The notes beneath the pieces are model-generated. The model had not been told where the DNA came from. It made no database searches and worked only from the letters and a program-made list of their open reading frames with translations. From Tribonema minus (taxonomy: Eukaryota > Sar > Xanthophyceae > Tribonematales > Tribonemataceae), in assembly GCA_017506865.1 (NCBI GenBank), contig JAFCMP010000113.1, positions 1,116,001 through 1,180,000 on the forward strand: a stretch of DNA of 64,000 bases, in the 5' to 3' direction. Positions 23,415 to 34,322 of this stretch are shown here, one piece after another; positions within the stretch are counted from its first letter, which is position 1, and the number at the start of each line of letters is the position of its first letter. The position numbers and the translations under genes were made by a program.

Positions 23415-24275
23415 TCAAGGCGCGGCTTTTGTAGCCTTGCCCCTTGCCCTCTGTGCATTCCTGATGCGATTGGAGACTTGTTCCGAAGTGCGCCCAGGCA
23501 GCAGCTTCGCGATCTCGGTCCAATGGCCATGGCCGAGCTGCTGGTATGCCTTGGCGAGGACCGCCTCCTCCTGCTGCGTCCATGGATCCTTGTTGATGGT
23601 GGGGTCCAGTTGATAGTGCCAGCGGTTACTGCATGCGGTTGCTGTACGTCGGTGCCCTAGGTGCCCTAGAGAGGCCGCAGCGGTGTTCCATTTTCTTGCG
23701 CCATGCTCGCGCTCGTGCCTCCGCAGGATGCCATCCTCCTCTTCGGAGCACGTGGTGGCTGCAAGAGCACCAGTGGTAGGGAAGTCACATTTAGTGGCTG
23801 ATACATACACAGTGATACATACATACACAGTGATGGCATTGTGTGCAACTTGCAGCGCCCAAGTGCCCATGACGTGCATTGGTGCAATCAGGTCATGGCA
23901 CGATAACGCTGAACTGCAGCTGTCACACAAGCATGATTCAATGATTCAAAGATGTACGACAAGAAATCAATTGGACTTCACAACACATGGTCAACTTAAA
24001 AGCATGTACAACCCAGGCTACGGTATACCACATTGTGCATGTGGTTCAGCACAACGTTCCAGTTGGTCCTCCAATCACGCGGGGCGATTGGGGTTCATTG
24101 CACCAAACACGTAGTATACGCGTACAGGTACCGCGATGCGTTGCATCGACAACACCCGGCCGCACACAGCTGAATGTATTCCGCGGACGCAACTCACCGC
24201 GTTCACTCGCGGTCATCCTCTGCTTGCCCTTGTTCTTGCCCCACAGCACCTCGCCGGGCTCGTGGCCCGCCGTGC
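23415..24275 (-). CDS. Two-repeat MYB/SANT transcription factor, 3' exons
   Basis: Exons 24275-24198 and 23758-23415 join in phase 1. They give GKQRMTASER-ATTCSEEEDGI, then a first MYB repeat (ILRRHEREHGARKWNTAAASL, followed by TATACSNRWHYQLDP) and a second (WTQQEEAVLAKAYQQLGHGH, then WTEIAKLLPGRTSEQVSNRI), ending RARGKATKAAP. The tryptophan spacing, the C-x-NRW end of repeat one and the INKDPWTQQEE linker match 3R/2R-MYB proteins, which bind DNA and often regulate cell-cycle genes. A short duplicated block (agggcacctagggcacc) enlarges the loop before TATACSNRW by a few residues. Upstream exons are missing from the model; the phase-1 duplicated exons at 25188-26161 could be part of this gene. 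Confidence 0.8.
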
Positions 24276-25187
24276 CTGCGGCAAAACACATAAGCATTGC
24301 ACAGAAGCAGAGTGAGCAGTGTGCATCTCACCTCCAGTCCCCCCTGGCATCACACTGCAATCACAATTGTTACTCCAAACGCTATGCAAATGCGCTTGTC
24401 GCGCTCTCGCGTGGCTATCATGATTAGAAGGGGGATGCATCGTCGACAAGTGCGCACCCCAGATCACGCGCAGAGCACTGCTGTTGACCGCAGGCGCCAC
24501 AGCGGCGTCGACGTTGTTTCAAGTGGTGCACAACGGAGGTCAGACCAGTGACGTGTCATGCAGCCGCGGAGAACTTCAAGCAGTGGCAACTGTTGAAACA
24601 TGTTCCGCCGACGCAAACAACATCATGCTGTTGAAACTGCTGCACCATACAGCTTTGAAACCAGTGGCGCCACTGCTGCAGCGTGCAGATGCTGGTGGGG
24701 CATGCACGGGTTTCCATCAAGGCGACGCCCAGAGAGTGAGCGCGGTGCAGATCAAGATATAAGGGCACGCCAAAAACCCCGCAACTTCAACTTCAACTGC
24801 AACGTCACGTACAAGGGGTGCGCCCCTGGCCTTGCCAACAATGGTGCTGCTTACTGACACATCGTGGATCCTGACCAGAACTTCTACCTCATGTGGTGCG
24901 ACACAGCAGAGTGTTGATGGACGGGCGATGCTGCGCCTGTTGAGCGCCGTCGGCGTCGCTGTGCCAAATGTGCACTGCACAGAGGGGGGTCGGAAAAGAG
25001 TGCAGGTGCATCGTTGCACGCTGCCGTGGATGCCGCGAAGCGCGGCGCGCACGTTGCAGCCGTCGACGAGCTTGTCGATGAGCGCCACAGTTACAGTTCC
25101 ACGGCAGAGGGCAACACTGTGGTCATCACCGACCAAGCGCGCGTCTCATGATGATGACTGTAACTTCAACGGCATGGTGAAGCTCAC

Positions 25188-25593
25188 CAGCAGCGGACTG
25201 GTTCTTTCGGGCCGCCGCCACAATCTGCTCCGCCGTCTTCACGGCCAGCTCCTCGTGCGTAAACCCAGATGCCAGGGCGTCGCCGACCGTGACCGAGCCG
25301 TCGAAGCGCTGAATGTGCACGCAAAGGGCCTCGGCTGCTGCTTCGCCTGTGCGGTGAGCAGACAGGGCGACAGTGGCGCAAGCGGCAGGGGCAGAACGTG
25401 TCAGGATCAACACGCGCGCGCGCTCCAGCAGCAGCGGCAGCATATTGAGGGGACGCACCAGAGTTCACAAGCACATTGAGCCAGGCCTCAAAAGCTGCAG
25501 ATGGCGTGCAACAGCACTGTTCAAGAGCGCGCAACACCAACAGCGCTTCATGTGTGTGAAGGCGGTACGCCAACGCTGCTGCTGCCGCTGCCT
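25188..25593 (-). CDS. Candidate exon pair, downstream copy of the duplication
   Basis: Two minus-strand exons, 25593-25459 and 25346-25188, each flanked by good splice sites (gttgcag / GTGCGT and ccgcacag / GTGAGC) and both phase 1 at each end. Joined, they encode AYRLHTHEALLVLRALEQ...FEAWLNVLVNSG-EAAAEALCVHIQRFDGSVTVGDALASG...TAEQIVAAARKNQSAAG, about 98 residues and mostly helical in appearance. I do not recognise the family. The phase matches the acceptor of the MYB exon at 24275, so the pair may belong to that gene, but intermediate exons are not resolved. Confidence 0.45.
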
Positions 25594-25755
25594 CTGCAAC
25601 TTCAACACGATGCTGGGCCGTGATGCACCCCTTTCATGGGGCGCAGCCCATGGTGACACGTGCCAGACAGCTCAGATGCAATCCCAACTACGCACAACTT
25701 CCAAGCGCGCGTCTCATGATGATGACTGTAACTTCAACGGCATGGTGAAGCTCAC

Positions 25756-26161
25756 CAGCAGCGGACTGGTTCTTTCGGGCCGCCGCCACAATCTGCTCCG
25801 CCGTCTTCACTGCCAGCTCCTCGTGCGTAAACCCAGATGCCAGGGCGTCGCCGACCGTGACCGAGCCGTCGAAGCGCTGAATGTGCACGCAAAGGGCCTC
25901 GGCTGCTGCTTCGCCTGTGCGGTGAGCAGACAGGGCGACAGTGGCGCAAGCGGCAGGGGCAGAACGTGTCAGGATCAACACGCGCGCGCGCTCCAGCAGC
26001 AGCGGCAGCATATTGAGGGGACGCACCAGAGTTCACAAGCACATTGAGCCAGGCCTCAAAAGCTGCAGATGGCGTGCAACAGCACTGTTCAAGAGCGCGC
26101 AACACCAACAGCGCTTCATGTGTGTGAAGGCGGTACGCCAACGCTGCTGCTGCCGCTGCCT
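25756..26161 (-). CDS. Candidate exon pair, upstream copy of the duplication
   Basis: Same structure as the pair at 25188-25593: exons 26161-26027 and 25914-25756, with splice sites and phase preserved. Because all four exons are phase 1-1, a transcript could include both pairs and gain a 98-residue internal repeat without a frameshift. Confidence 0.45.
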
Positions 26162-26701
26162 CTGCAGCTTCAACACGATGCTGGGCCGTGATGCACCCCT
26201 TTTATGGGGCGCAGCCCATGGTGACACGTGCCAGACAGCTCAGATGCAATCCCAACTACGCACAACTTCCAAGCGCACAACATGGACAACAGTCCGACGC
26301 TTCACAACAGCATACTGTCCGCTCACGATGGGACCTGCTCTGCTTTGTGCTGCTGTGAAGTTGGTAATCACCACTGCTGATCACTCAGAGCTGGCGATAT
26401 TTGGTTTCTCAGATTGAACGAGGAAAACAAGTGTGCAAGCAAGTGCCAACTTCAAGGCACCCTGCATGACCTACCGACTGAACGTGACACACTGTGCTGC
26501 CGTGAAGTCAATGCATCACGAACTGCCGGTACTGCGTGGTGCTGCGCTGTCGCGGAGGTCTCGACAATCGGCGTATTACAGTATAGGCAGCTATCAGGCA
26601 AGCACACAGGGTTTGGCGATGGGCTCACGTGCTTATTGCGTCTGCTCATCGCAACTACCTGACAGGACAGACCCTCAAAGTTCAACTCGCATGGGATTTA
26701 C

Positions 26702-28321
26702 CTGCCCGTGGTAGTGGCCAAGTAGGCTGTAGAGAACGAAGAAGTCTGCACTCACTGCGGACGTGAGGCGCAGGACGCGGGTGGGGAGCGGGACGTCAGC
26801 GACCGCTGTCGACTTCAGGAATACAGCTTCGTTGCGGGGCCAGCTGGCTGCGGATGCTGCTGCTGCGGCAGCCGATGCTGCAGGTGCGGCTGCCGATGCT
26901 GCTGCTGCCACTGCTGTGGGCAGCTGCGCCGCTATGCCGCCGCGCGCCTCGACTGCGTCGGCCTCGGGTGTGGCGTTCGCGGCAGCGGCGCCTGTCTGCC
27001 CCTCCATGTAGCGAACAACGCGCAGCGCGTTGCCCTTCGCCCTTGCTGCTGCCAGCGTCAGCTCGCCCAAGTAGCCGTCGTACTGGGCAATGACGAGTAT
27101 TCCATTCTCGCGCAGCAGGCGGCTGAACTCCTGCATGGCGGAGGTGATGGTACTGCTGTTGTACAGTGCGTTGCAGCAGATGACGATGTCATACTGGCCG
27201 GCTGGGAGCTGGGTGTCGCACATGTGTGCGATGCGGATGGCCGAGTTGGAGAAGCCGTAGTCTTAGATGTCAAGGTGCGTGACTGCCGCGCCAGGGGCGG
27301 CTCGCGCCACCGCTGTCTCAAACTGGCAAAGCCGCCAACCGCTGCCGATGTTGAGGACGCGCGGCGAGCGGCGTGCTGCACCTGCATCTGCGTTGTGGCG
27401 CTCCCACTCTGCTGCCGCGGCTGCAACGACATCAGCGAAAGGCAGCTCCTTCCCCTCAGCTGCCGTCATCGCCTCTAGGTGCTTGGCATAGGCGCCAAGC
27501 TGCGCCCTGCCCCTCTCACTGTTGGCATAGGCCAGCAGCTCAGCTCCAGACATGGACTCCATCAGCCCCACAGCCGACCGTGCCTGTGCGCGATTTGCTG
27601 GGTTCAGGTGGATGCCCCTGCCTGACGGCTTTCCGTCCGCCTTCTGCGCAGACTCCTGCCAGCGGTTGAGGATCTTGGCCGCCTGCTCTGCTGACCTCCC
27701 GAGCAGCATGCATCGCATGCACTGCCGCTCGTGCGCCTTTGCATAGCGGAGCTGAGCGCCAGCAAAGTACACGTCAGGCTGCCTAGAGTACTGCCAAACA
27801 CCGCCGCATCCTCCAGGTTTCGCGGAGTTGCAAACACTGTATCCTCGGAGAACCCCCCCCCCCGTGTAGGCCAAAGCGACCTCTGGTGGCCTGAGCTCGC
27901 GAAATCGCGTGCTTCCCTCAAGGATGTTGTTGATGATCTGAAAATCAGCAGGGCACAAAACAGCAGCGATTGGTGTCATGTGAGTGTACAACATGAATGC
28001 ACAAGTCTCCGGGCATGTGCATGTGCGCACATAAGGGTTGACGGGGCTTGTGTGCCACTTGTGGACAAGATTAAATGACGAGTGTGCCAGTGGCAGGCCT
28101 CACAGGTCTTGCTCACCTTCTCGTCGCCGCAATGCCTGAAATCCACCAGCAGCCTCCTGGGCGCATCCAGCAGCTGGGCGACGGTCTGGATGCCGGCCTC
28201 TTGCAGCTTGTCCATGGTTTCTGTGCCAAGTCCCAGCTCCCTGAGTTGCTGCACTTCATCTGGATGACCGCGCTTCTCCCCGGGTTGCGCCATCATGACA
28301 CCGGTCTTGATCCCGTGATTC
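26702..28321 (-). CDS. Class I SAM-dependent methyltransferase-like protein with an in-frame TAA
   Basis: Exons 28321-28117 and 27937-26702, joined in phase; further exons are expected on both sides. The N-terminal exon carries an NHGIKTG segment and a helix-hairpin-helix-like stretch (LRELGLGTETMDKLQEAGIQ). The second exon has a Cys-rich region (CNSAKPGGCGG, RQCMRCM), then helices, then SAM-binding motif I as PRVLNIGSGWRLCQFETAVA and a TxLD strand. After the TAA (27265-27263) the same frame continues with DYGFSNSAIRIAH, QYDIVICCNALYNSS and LLRENGILVIAQYDG, which match motifs II-IV of class I methyltransferases. The stop falls inside the fold, so the gene is broken, mis-sequenced or read through. 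The substrate is unknown. The exon ends at a GTAAAT donor at 26701. Confidence 0.55.
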
Positions 28322-28825
28322 CTACACAGAAGAAAAGAGGGCCCCTTTCCAAGTTGAAGTTGCTCAAGAAGTTGTTGCTCGTGCTCTCTCACTCCTCCAC
28401 ACTCGCGCTCTCGACGATCTCATCATGGGCAGGGTAAGTCAAACAAGCATGTATCAGACGTGCTCAGCGATTTTGCAGTTGCCTCTGCGTGCGCCTAAGA
28501 TTTCTGACGCTTCTGACGCTTCGTTGACCGCAGTTTACCGGGGAAGGTTGCGATCATTATTACTGGCGCCAGCCACTCTGAGTTTGGGGCAGGCGGGGCG
28601 ATGCTATCATTCATTCGCACGGCGCCATAGTTTCCATCATGACCAGGGTAGGTCGTGTCAGTATGAGCCATATCCTGTCGAAAGGCCCCGAAAGGGGGGG
28701 GGGAGTCAAAACGTTGGTGGAGATGGAGCCTGAGTCCGGAGGGCTTGTTCGCGTTTGAGTTTTCTTTGTGTCATATGAATGTATGTAGGTCGGCCTTGTA
28801 GTATGATACAAGAGAATGATATTCG
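28322..28825. other. Gap between methyltransferase-like gene and Helitron-type units
   Basis: Should contain the 5' exon of the methyltransferase-like gene. A G-run lies near 28693. Nothing else is supported. Confidence 0.35.
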
Positions 28826-30460
28826 ACGGCGGTCGTCATGCTCTATAGTGAAACCCTAATTTAAGCAGGGCAAGCTGCGGTGAAGTCTGCAGGGGTGTAG
28901 ACGGCAATGGTGTTAGGTGTGGAGGGCACGAGGTCATAACTTACGGTCAATCACTGACAGGCAGACTTTGATGTAGGTCAAGCACCACCAGTGCCAATTC
29001 AGCAAGCATGCAACACCCAGGACATCGCAGTCAAACACAGGCAGTGCATTGTGCACTGTTTCAAACATTGATGCAAAATTTGTCTTAAAAGCATCACGAG
29101 GCACAGATTCATGTATGCAAAAGCATTGATGGCGGGGCAGAGACTGAGCCATCTGTTGCACTGTATTGGTATTGTCCAGCGTTGTCACATGCCCTGCATA
29201 ACTTACTTGTCCACCAGAAAGGTGATACATTGAGCGAGAATTAATAAAAAGTACACCATAGGCAAATACATGCATATGCATACTACTAGTATACTATAGC
29301 CATTCCACTGGCAAATATGTGAGCTCCGACAGTTCAGGGGGACATGGTTCAAGGACCGTATGATCATCAACGCTGAGGAATCAGTCTGGTGGCATAACAG
29401 CACTCGATTTGCGTTGTCGGTAGGCATTGTATGGACCTATGCATTCGCTACAGATGAAACCTGCAGGACGAACGAATTTCAATTAGCATTGGTGTTCATA
29501 GCTTGCCGGCGCTGGTCATAGGTCTGCTGCGGCCAACCTTCACGACACACGTGGCAAGACTTGACTTCGTAGGAATACAAACGGTCATAGAACTCATTTG
29601 CCAACCCTAGAACTTGAGGACTCTCGAGCAAATTTACATGTGGTGGCAGCCCATCCGGTGATCCTCCTGTAGCTGATTGCCCATGTGGCAACTGCACATG
29701 TGCAATTTGAGGCTCCGCACGTGAAATCACCAGGACCGAATGCATCCTTGGGTGAGGAATATACTGACGAAATCATGTCATCTATGTTGCAATGACTTGC
29801 AATGGTTGCAGCTCTTTAATTGGACTGCCTCTCGCGTTCAGCCGCCACCCTCTGTGCGCGTTGGTCCAGAGAAGCATGTTAACTCTACGCTCGAGCAGCC
29901 ACGCTGGCACGACCTGCAGTGAGTCGCTGCTCACGTTTCTGTGGTGTCTGTCGCGCAAGAGCATCAGACTGCCTAGCACGACGCGCAGCGAGAAGTTGCT
30001 CACGTTGCTCTGGTGTTCCTCGCACAGACCGCCTAGCACGGTCAACAGCAGACCATTGCTCACGTTGCGCTGTTGTCTCTTGCATAGGCCGCCTAGCATG
30101 GTCAACAGCAAGCCCGTTCCTCACGCTGCTATCGCGGTGGGCACGACGCCACGCGTTGCACCTCTTCGCTTGCGACCTTGCTGCTCTGATGCGACGGCCG
30201 ATTGAGTGCTACTGCTGCACGCTGCGGCTGCTGTTACTGCTGCTGCCACTGTCGCTGACACTGCGCCTCGCCTCGCTCCTTCTTGGTTTTCTGACCATGA
30301 CCATTGACATTGACCATGGCTTCGGTTTCGAAGTTCAACTTTTGCGCACAGCGGACAGACTTGAACTTTAAACACCATCCCACGAAGTAGAAGGCGTGCG
30401 CACGGCGCGCGCTCGCTTGCGCTCGCTCGCCACCGTTGACGCCCGCCGACAAGGGAATGA
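28826..30460 (-). mobile_element. Helitron-type (DUF6570/STPR-bearing) degenerate segment, unit A
   Basis: First of two tandem paralogous units of about 1.6 kb. On the minus strand it carries fragments of a protein with SATVAAAVTAAAACSSSTQS, then about 23-residue Arg-rich repeats (RREQRLAARRARQSDALAR-like, TPQKREQRL), then a CHVCREGWPQQTY segment and GGQVSYAGHVTTLDNTN. The last two resemble the DUF6570 region found upstream of Helitron helicases, and the repeats resemble STPR motifs of the same proteins. The frames are broken. No Rep or helicase domain is present. Confidence 0.6.
28934..29760 (-). pseudogene. Degenerate DUF6570-like coding remnant, unit A
   Basis: Fragments in different minus-strand frames: AEPQIAHVQLPHG ... 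SPQVLGLANEFYDRLYSYEV-KSCHVCREGWPQQ at 29745-29480 and LSGGQVSYAGHVTTLDNTNT further on. The frame changes at least twice compared with unit B. Confidence 0.55.
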
Positions 30461-30462
30461 TC

Positions 30463-32049
30463 TTCGACGTCGGGCGTCATGCTATGAAACCCTAATTCAA
30501 GCAGAACAAGCTATGGTGAATGCGGCGATGGTGTTGGGTGTGTAGGTCAGTAGGTCATAACCTACGGTCAATCAAGCAGGACATTGATGTAGGTCATGCA
30601 TCACCAGCGCAAAATCAGCAGGCACTGCATGCAACACCCAGGACATTGCAGTCAAGCACAGGCAACTTGAAGGCAGCATTGAGGTTTGTTGTGAAGGAAC
30701 GGGCAATTTGAGAGCATATGGCACAGCATGCTGCAGTGAGCAGGCCACGGCAGCACAATGCAAAGCATCACAAGGCACACATTCATGTATGCAAAATGGT
30801 GGGACAGAGACTGAGCCATCTGTTGCACTGCATTGGTATTGTCCAGCGTTGTCACATGCCCTGCGTAACCTTCTTGTCCACCAGCTGAGCCAGGAAGGCG
30901 ATACATATTTGCCATGGGCAAATGTAAGCATATGCATACTATGCAGTAGCTGTTCCAAATATGTGAGCTCGTACAGTTCAGGGGGACATGGTTCAAGGAC
31001 CATGTGATTCTGAACGCTGAAGACTGGCGGCATAACAGCACTCGATGTGCGCTGTCCGTAGGCTTTGTATAGACCTATGCATTCGCTACAGATGAAAACT
31101 GCAGGACGAACGAAAGGAGCATTCTTGTGCATAGCTTGCTGACACTCGCCATAGGTCTCCTGTGGCCAAGCTCCATGACACACGTGGCAAGACTTGACTT
31201 CGTAGTAATACAAACGGTCATAGTCATGTGTCATGTCATAGAACTCCTTTGCCAAACCTAGAACATGAGGACTCTCGAGCAAATCTTCAGGTAATGGCAG
31301 CCCATGGGATGCATACGGTGATCCTCCTGTAGCTAGTTGCCCGTGTAGCAATTGCACATGCGCAATTTGAGGGTCGGCACGTGATAAATCACTGTGGCAC
31401 AGGACTGTATGCGTCCTCGAGTGAGATTTGCGCGTTGGTCCAAAAAGTGTTGTTGACTCTATGAGCAGCCACTCTGGCACCATCTGCAACAAGTCGCTGC
31501 TCACCGTGACGTCGCTGTGGTTTCTCTCGCGCACGAGCATCAGACTGCCTAGCACGACGCGCAGCGAGACGTTGCTCACGTGCCACTGGCTCGGGTGTTT
31601 CTCGCACAGACCGCCTAGCACTGTCAACAGCAGACCGTTGCTCACGTTGCGCTGTTGTATCTCGCATAGGCCGCCTAGCACGGTCAACAGCAAGCCCGTT
31701 GCTCACGCTGCTCTATCGCGGTGGACACGAGTAGCCACTCATAGCACCTCTTCGCTTGCGACCTTGCTGCTCTGATGCGACGGCCGATTGAGTGTTACTG
31801 CTGCACGCTGCGGCTGCTGTTACTGCTGCTGCCACTGTCGCCGACACTGCGCCTCGCCTCGGTCTTTCTTCTTTCTCCGACACTGCGCCCTCGCTCTCGC
31901 TCGCGTCCTTCTGTGTCGTTTCAAAGTTCAAGTTTTGCGCACAGCAATTAAACACCATCCCTTAGTCCCCGCACACGAAGTAGAAGGCGTGCGCACGGCG
32001 CGCGCTCGCTTGCGCTCGCTCGCGGACCGTTGACGCCCACCGATAAGGA
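30463..32049 (-). mobile_element. Helitron-type degenerate segment, unit B
   Basis: Second tandem unit, beginning like unit A with cgtcatgct...gaaaccctaatt and ending with the same ctcgcttgcgctcgctcgc plus gttgacgccc block. It keeps a longer open frame than unit A. The direct tandem arrangement suggests a segmental duplication of an inserted element rather than two independent insertions. Confidence 0.6.
30572..31693 (-). pseudogene. DUF6570-like Helitron-associated protein remnant, unit B
   Basis: A 373-residue open frame contains ADPQIAHVQLLHG, VKSCHVCHGAWPQETYGECQ, VFICSECIGLY (paired CxxC zinc-knuckle-like motifs) and FSVQNHMVLEPCPPELYELT with a following EQLLHSMHM, which together match the DUF6570 layout. 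The next conserved part, GGQEGYAGHVTTLDNTNAV, lies in another frame (about 30880-30810), so a frameshift has broken the domain. Arg-rich STPR-like repeats at 31706-31500 lie in a third frame. Confidence 0.55.
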
Positions 32050-32076
32050 TACAGTTAAAGTCGGGTCACTAGTGCT

Positions 32077-32104
32077 GGACTATACCATACGTATGGTATA
32101 GTCC
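32077..32104. repeat. Perfect 28-base palindrome
   Basis: ggactataccata followed by cg and tatggtatagtcc: exact self-complementarity over 28 bases with no loop. It lies just outside the end of Helitron-type unit B. Confidence 0.9.
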
Positions 32105-34322
32105 AAGTATGACTCAAGTTGGACTTGAATTGAATATGTTCAATGCACTTTCTATTGATCCTATAATAGCCCTGCGGGCTGGGGGAAAGTCCTAGGGACG
32201 CGTGCAGATAGAGTGCACCATGGTGCTACAAAAAGCAACAAGAGCATTGTGATTGCTCACAACTTGAACCTGTGGAATGTTGATGTCAGGGTTGTTGTAT
32301 TGCAAATGTTGGAAAGCTGGCCTTGCACACAGGCACACCCGGGTCGTTGCCAATGCACAGCAGGGGGCGCAGGAGGCGGCACATGCGACAATGTGTGCAA
32401 TGAAATAAGCAATATCTTGTAAACAAATGCCCAAAAGCTGGTTGCAAAACAACACGGGAGCATAACCTTCCCCTAAACTTGAGAGATGTCAAGCGCAAAC
32501 GTCAGCCACGCTGAGCTGCAGGTGAGCAGCCATTTCGTGCGTTTAAAGGGCTGCGTGACTCCACTGAGGTCTGTAATGATTGCTCCACCGCCTGGGGTTA
32601 TCAAAGGCATAACCGGTGACCACACCCTACGCTGCTTCATTGCGCACTGCAGATGTGTATGTTGGCAAGCATGGCAACGCAGGAGTTCAGCACACAATGT
32701 CATGCTTGTTGCTACGACTTCATGTAGCTTCAAGCGCATACACTGTCCAGAAAAATGCACTTATTCCATGCAGGTTTCATGGCAGTATCAGAAGTGTGCT
32801 ATCACATTCTGCTGTGCCAGCTTGGTCTGCGCCTCAGCTGCTCTCATACCACATGATGCTGTTGACACAAGTGCGTTGTTGGCATCACCTGGCCTTATGA
32901 AGAATGCATTACCATGGCACCTGCTGCCAGAAGCAGCTGTGCCACGATGTTTGCAGTAGCATGCAGGCAAAAGCCTTGGTGCCTTTTTGCAGCATAGTGA
33001 GAGGGTGCCGCTCATTGCTGGTTCATGCAGCTCTGCAAGCCTCAAAGCTGAATCACGTCGTCGGGTGCATCCAGCCCAAGCCAGTCACCATTGCAAACAG
33101 TTGGCAAGGACCGATCCATGGCAGTCCAATGCTCACAAGTCGCCAAGTCAACTGAGCACAACTTGCTGCGTGCTCACTGGCAGTGCATACTTGGCCCAAT
33201 GTGACAGCATGCACTGGCAGCTCCGCAAGCCTCGCATGTTGCATATGTCTTCAGCTGCAGCCAGCCCAAGCCAGTCGCCGTTGCAGACAGTTGGCAGGTA
33301 CCGGCCATGGAAGTTTATGACTGATGGGTCGCCAAGTTAATCGATCGCAGTCTGCTGCGTGCTCCCTGCCGGATTTGACGGCATGCAGCTCTGTAAGCCT
33401 CAGGCTCGTATGTTGAATTATGAATCCAGCTTCAGACAGCCGGGCCAGTTGCTGTTGCGAGCAGTTGGCAAGTACCAGCTATGGAGGTTGATTGCTGATG
33501 GGTCGCCAAGCAACCAACCACAATGTGCTGCATATCTGCAGGTCATCGAAAACACCATTATTGTGCTCCTCCTGCATGTCGAGTAGCATTACCTTGTTGT
33601 TGCCTGCAGCCATCGTCGGAACACGACACGCTCCGTCCGTCCAGACAGCCCACTGAAAGTGACATGGACTTTCAACACCTAGGTACTGGCACTCGCGATC
33701 CCGTCACACGGTCGTCCGCCTGTGCCGGTCACAATATGGCGTTTTCTGAGGTACGCGACGCAGCAGCTGCACCAGGTTTTTGTGTCCAACAGTGGCGGAA
33801 CACGCAGCGCACATGCCAGATGTGCATGTCACAACAGCAAATCCCTGGGACAAAATATGATATCGACCCACTATGCGTTTATAATGTGTCCATGCACCCA
33901 TAGCCACAGTTTCCGCAACCGTCAACCTCAAGCTTTTGAAACCCAACCTCAACAGAAAAACCATTGGGTTGAGTCACCGTGGCCAAGCGTGGCGCAGCCA
34001 CGCAGAGATAAAGATCGTCGCTGTATAGAAACTCGCGCTGCCAACCGCAGGTCGGTATCCTACTCCGTTGCGCATGTTGGTGCCTGCCTATGTACTATGT
34101 ACGTAAAAATCAAATGACGATGAAACACCCAAATGGTGAACTGCTTGAGTGCGTGTGCTTGTACTGCAACTCAAGACCGATCTTCACGTATAAGAGACGG
34201 CGCAGATATCATGTTTTGATCGAGTGTGCTCCTTGTGCTGCTCTAGAGTATGAGCATGACATCTGCACGGGTCCTTCCTTCTTCATCTCAGATCCGCTCG
34301 GCAGTCACCTAAGCCCGCCGAC
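32105..34322. other. Gene-poor stretch with degenerate tandem repeats
   Basis: No frame on either strand carries a domain. Three degenerate repeat copies lie at 33028-33515. The last part should hold the promoter of the FAD monooxygenase at 34323. Confidence 0.45.
33028..33515 (+). repeat. Three-copy degenerate tandem repeat, about 165-190 bp unit
   Basis: Each copy has gcagctctgcaagcctc (or a close variant), then a block with cagcccaagccagtc and gcaaacagttggcaag, then gatgggtcgccaag. Copies start near 33028, 33218 and 33382. No coding content was recognised. Confidence 0.75.

Larger units (their letters stand above)
25129..26277 (-). repeat. Recent tandem duplication, 568-base unit, two copies
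   Basis: The sequence from about 25137 repeats from about 25705, with only a handful of differences across the unit (for example ttcacggccag versus ttcactgccag, and ctgcaacttc versus ctgcagcttc). The differences show it is not simply the same read assembled twice. Confidence 0.92.

Noticed and set aside
32160..32210. Structured RNA candidate (gcgggctgggggaaagtcct)
   Set aside because: Superficially like an RNase P or tRNA-type stretch, but no consistent stems or conserved boxes could be drawn.
33028..33515. CRISPR-like array
   Set aside because: Units are long and degenerate, without uniform short repeats and unique spacers, and the genome is eukaryotic.
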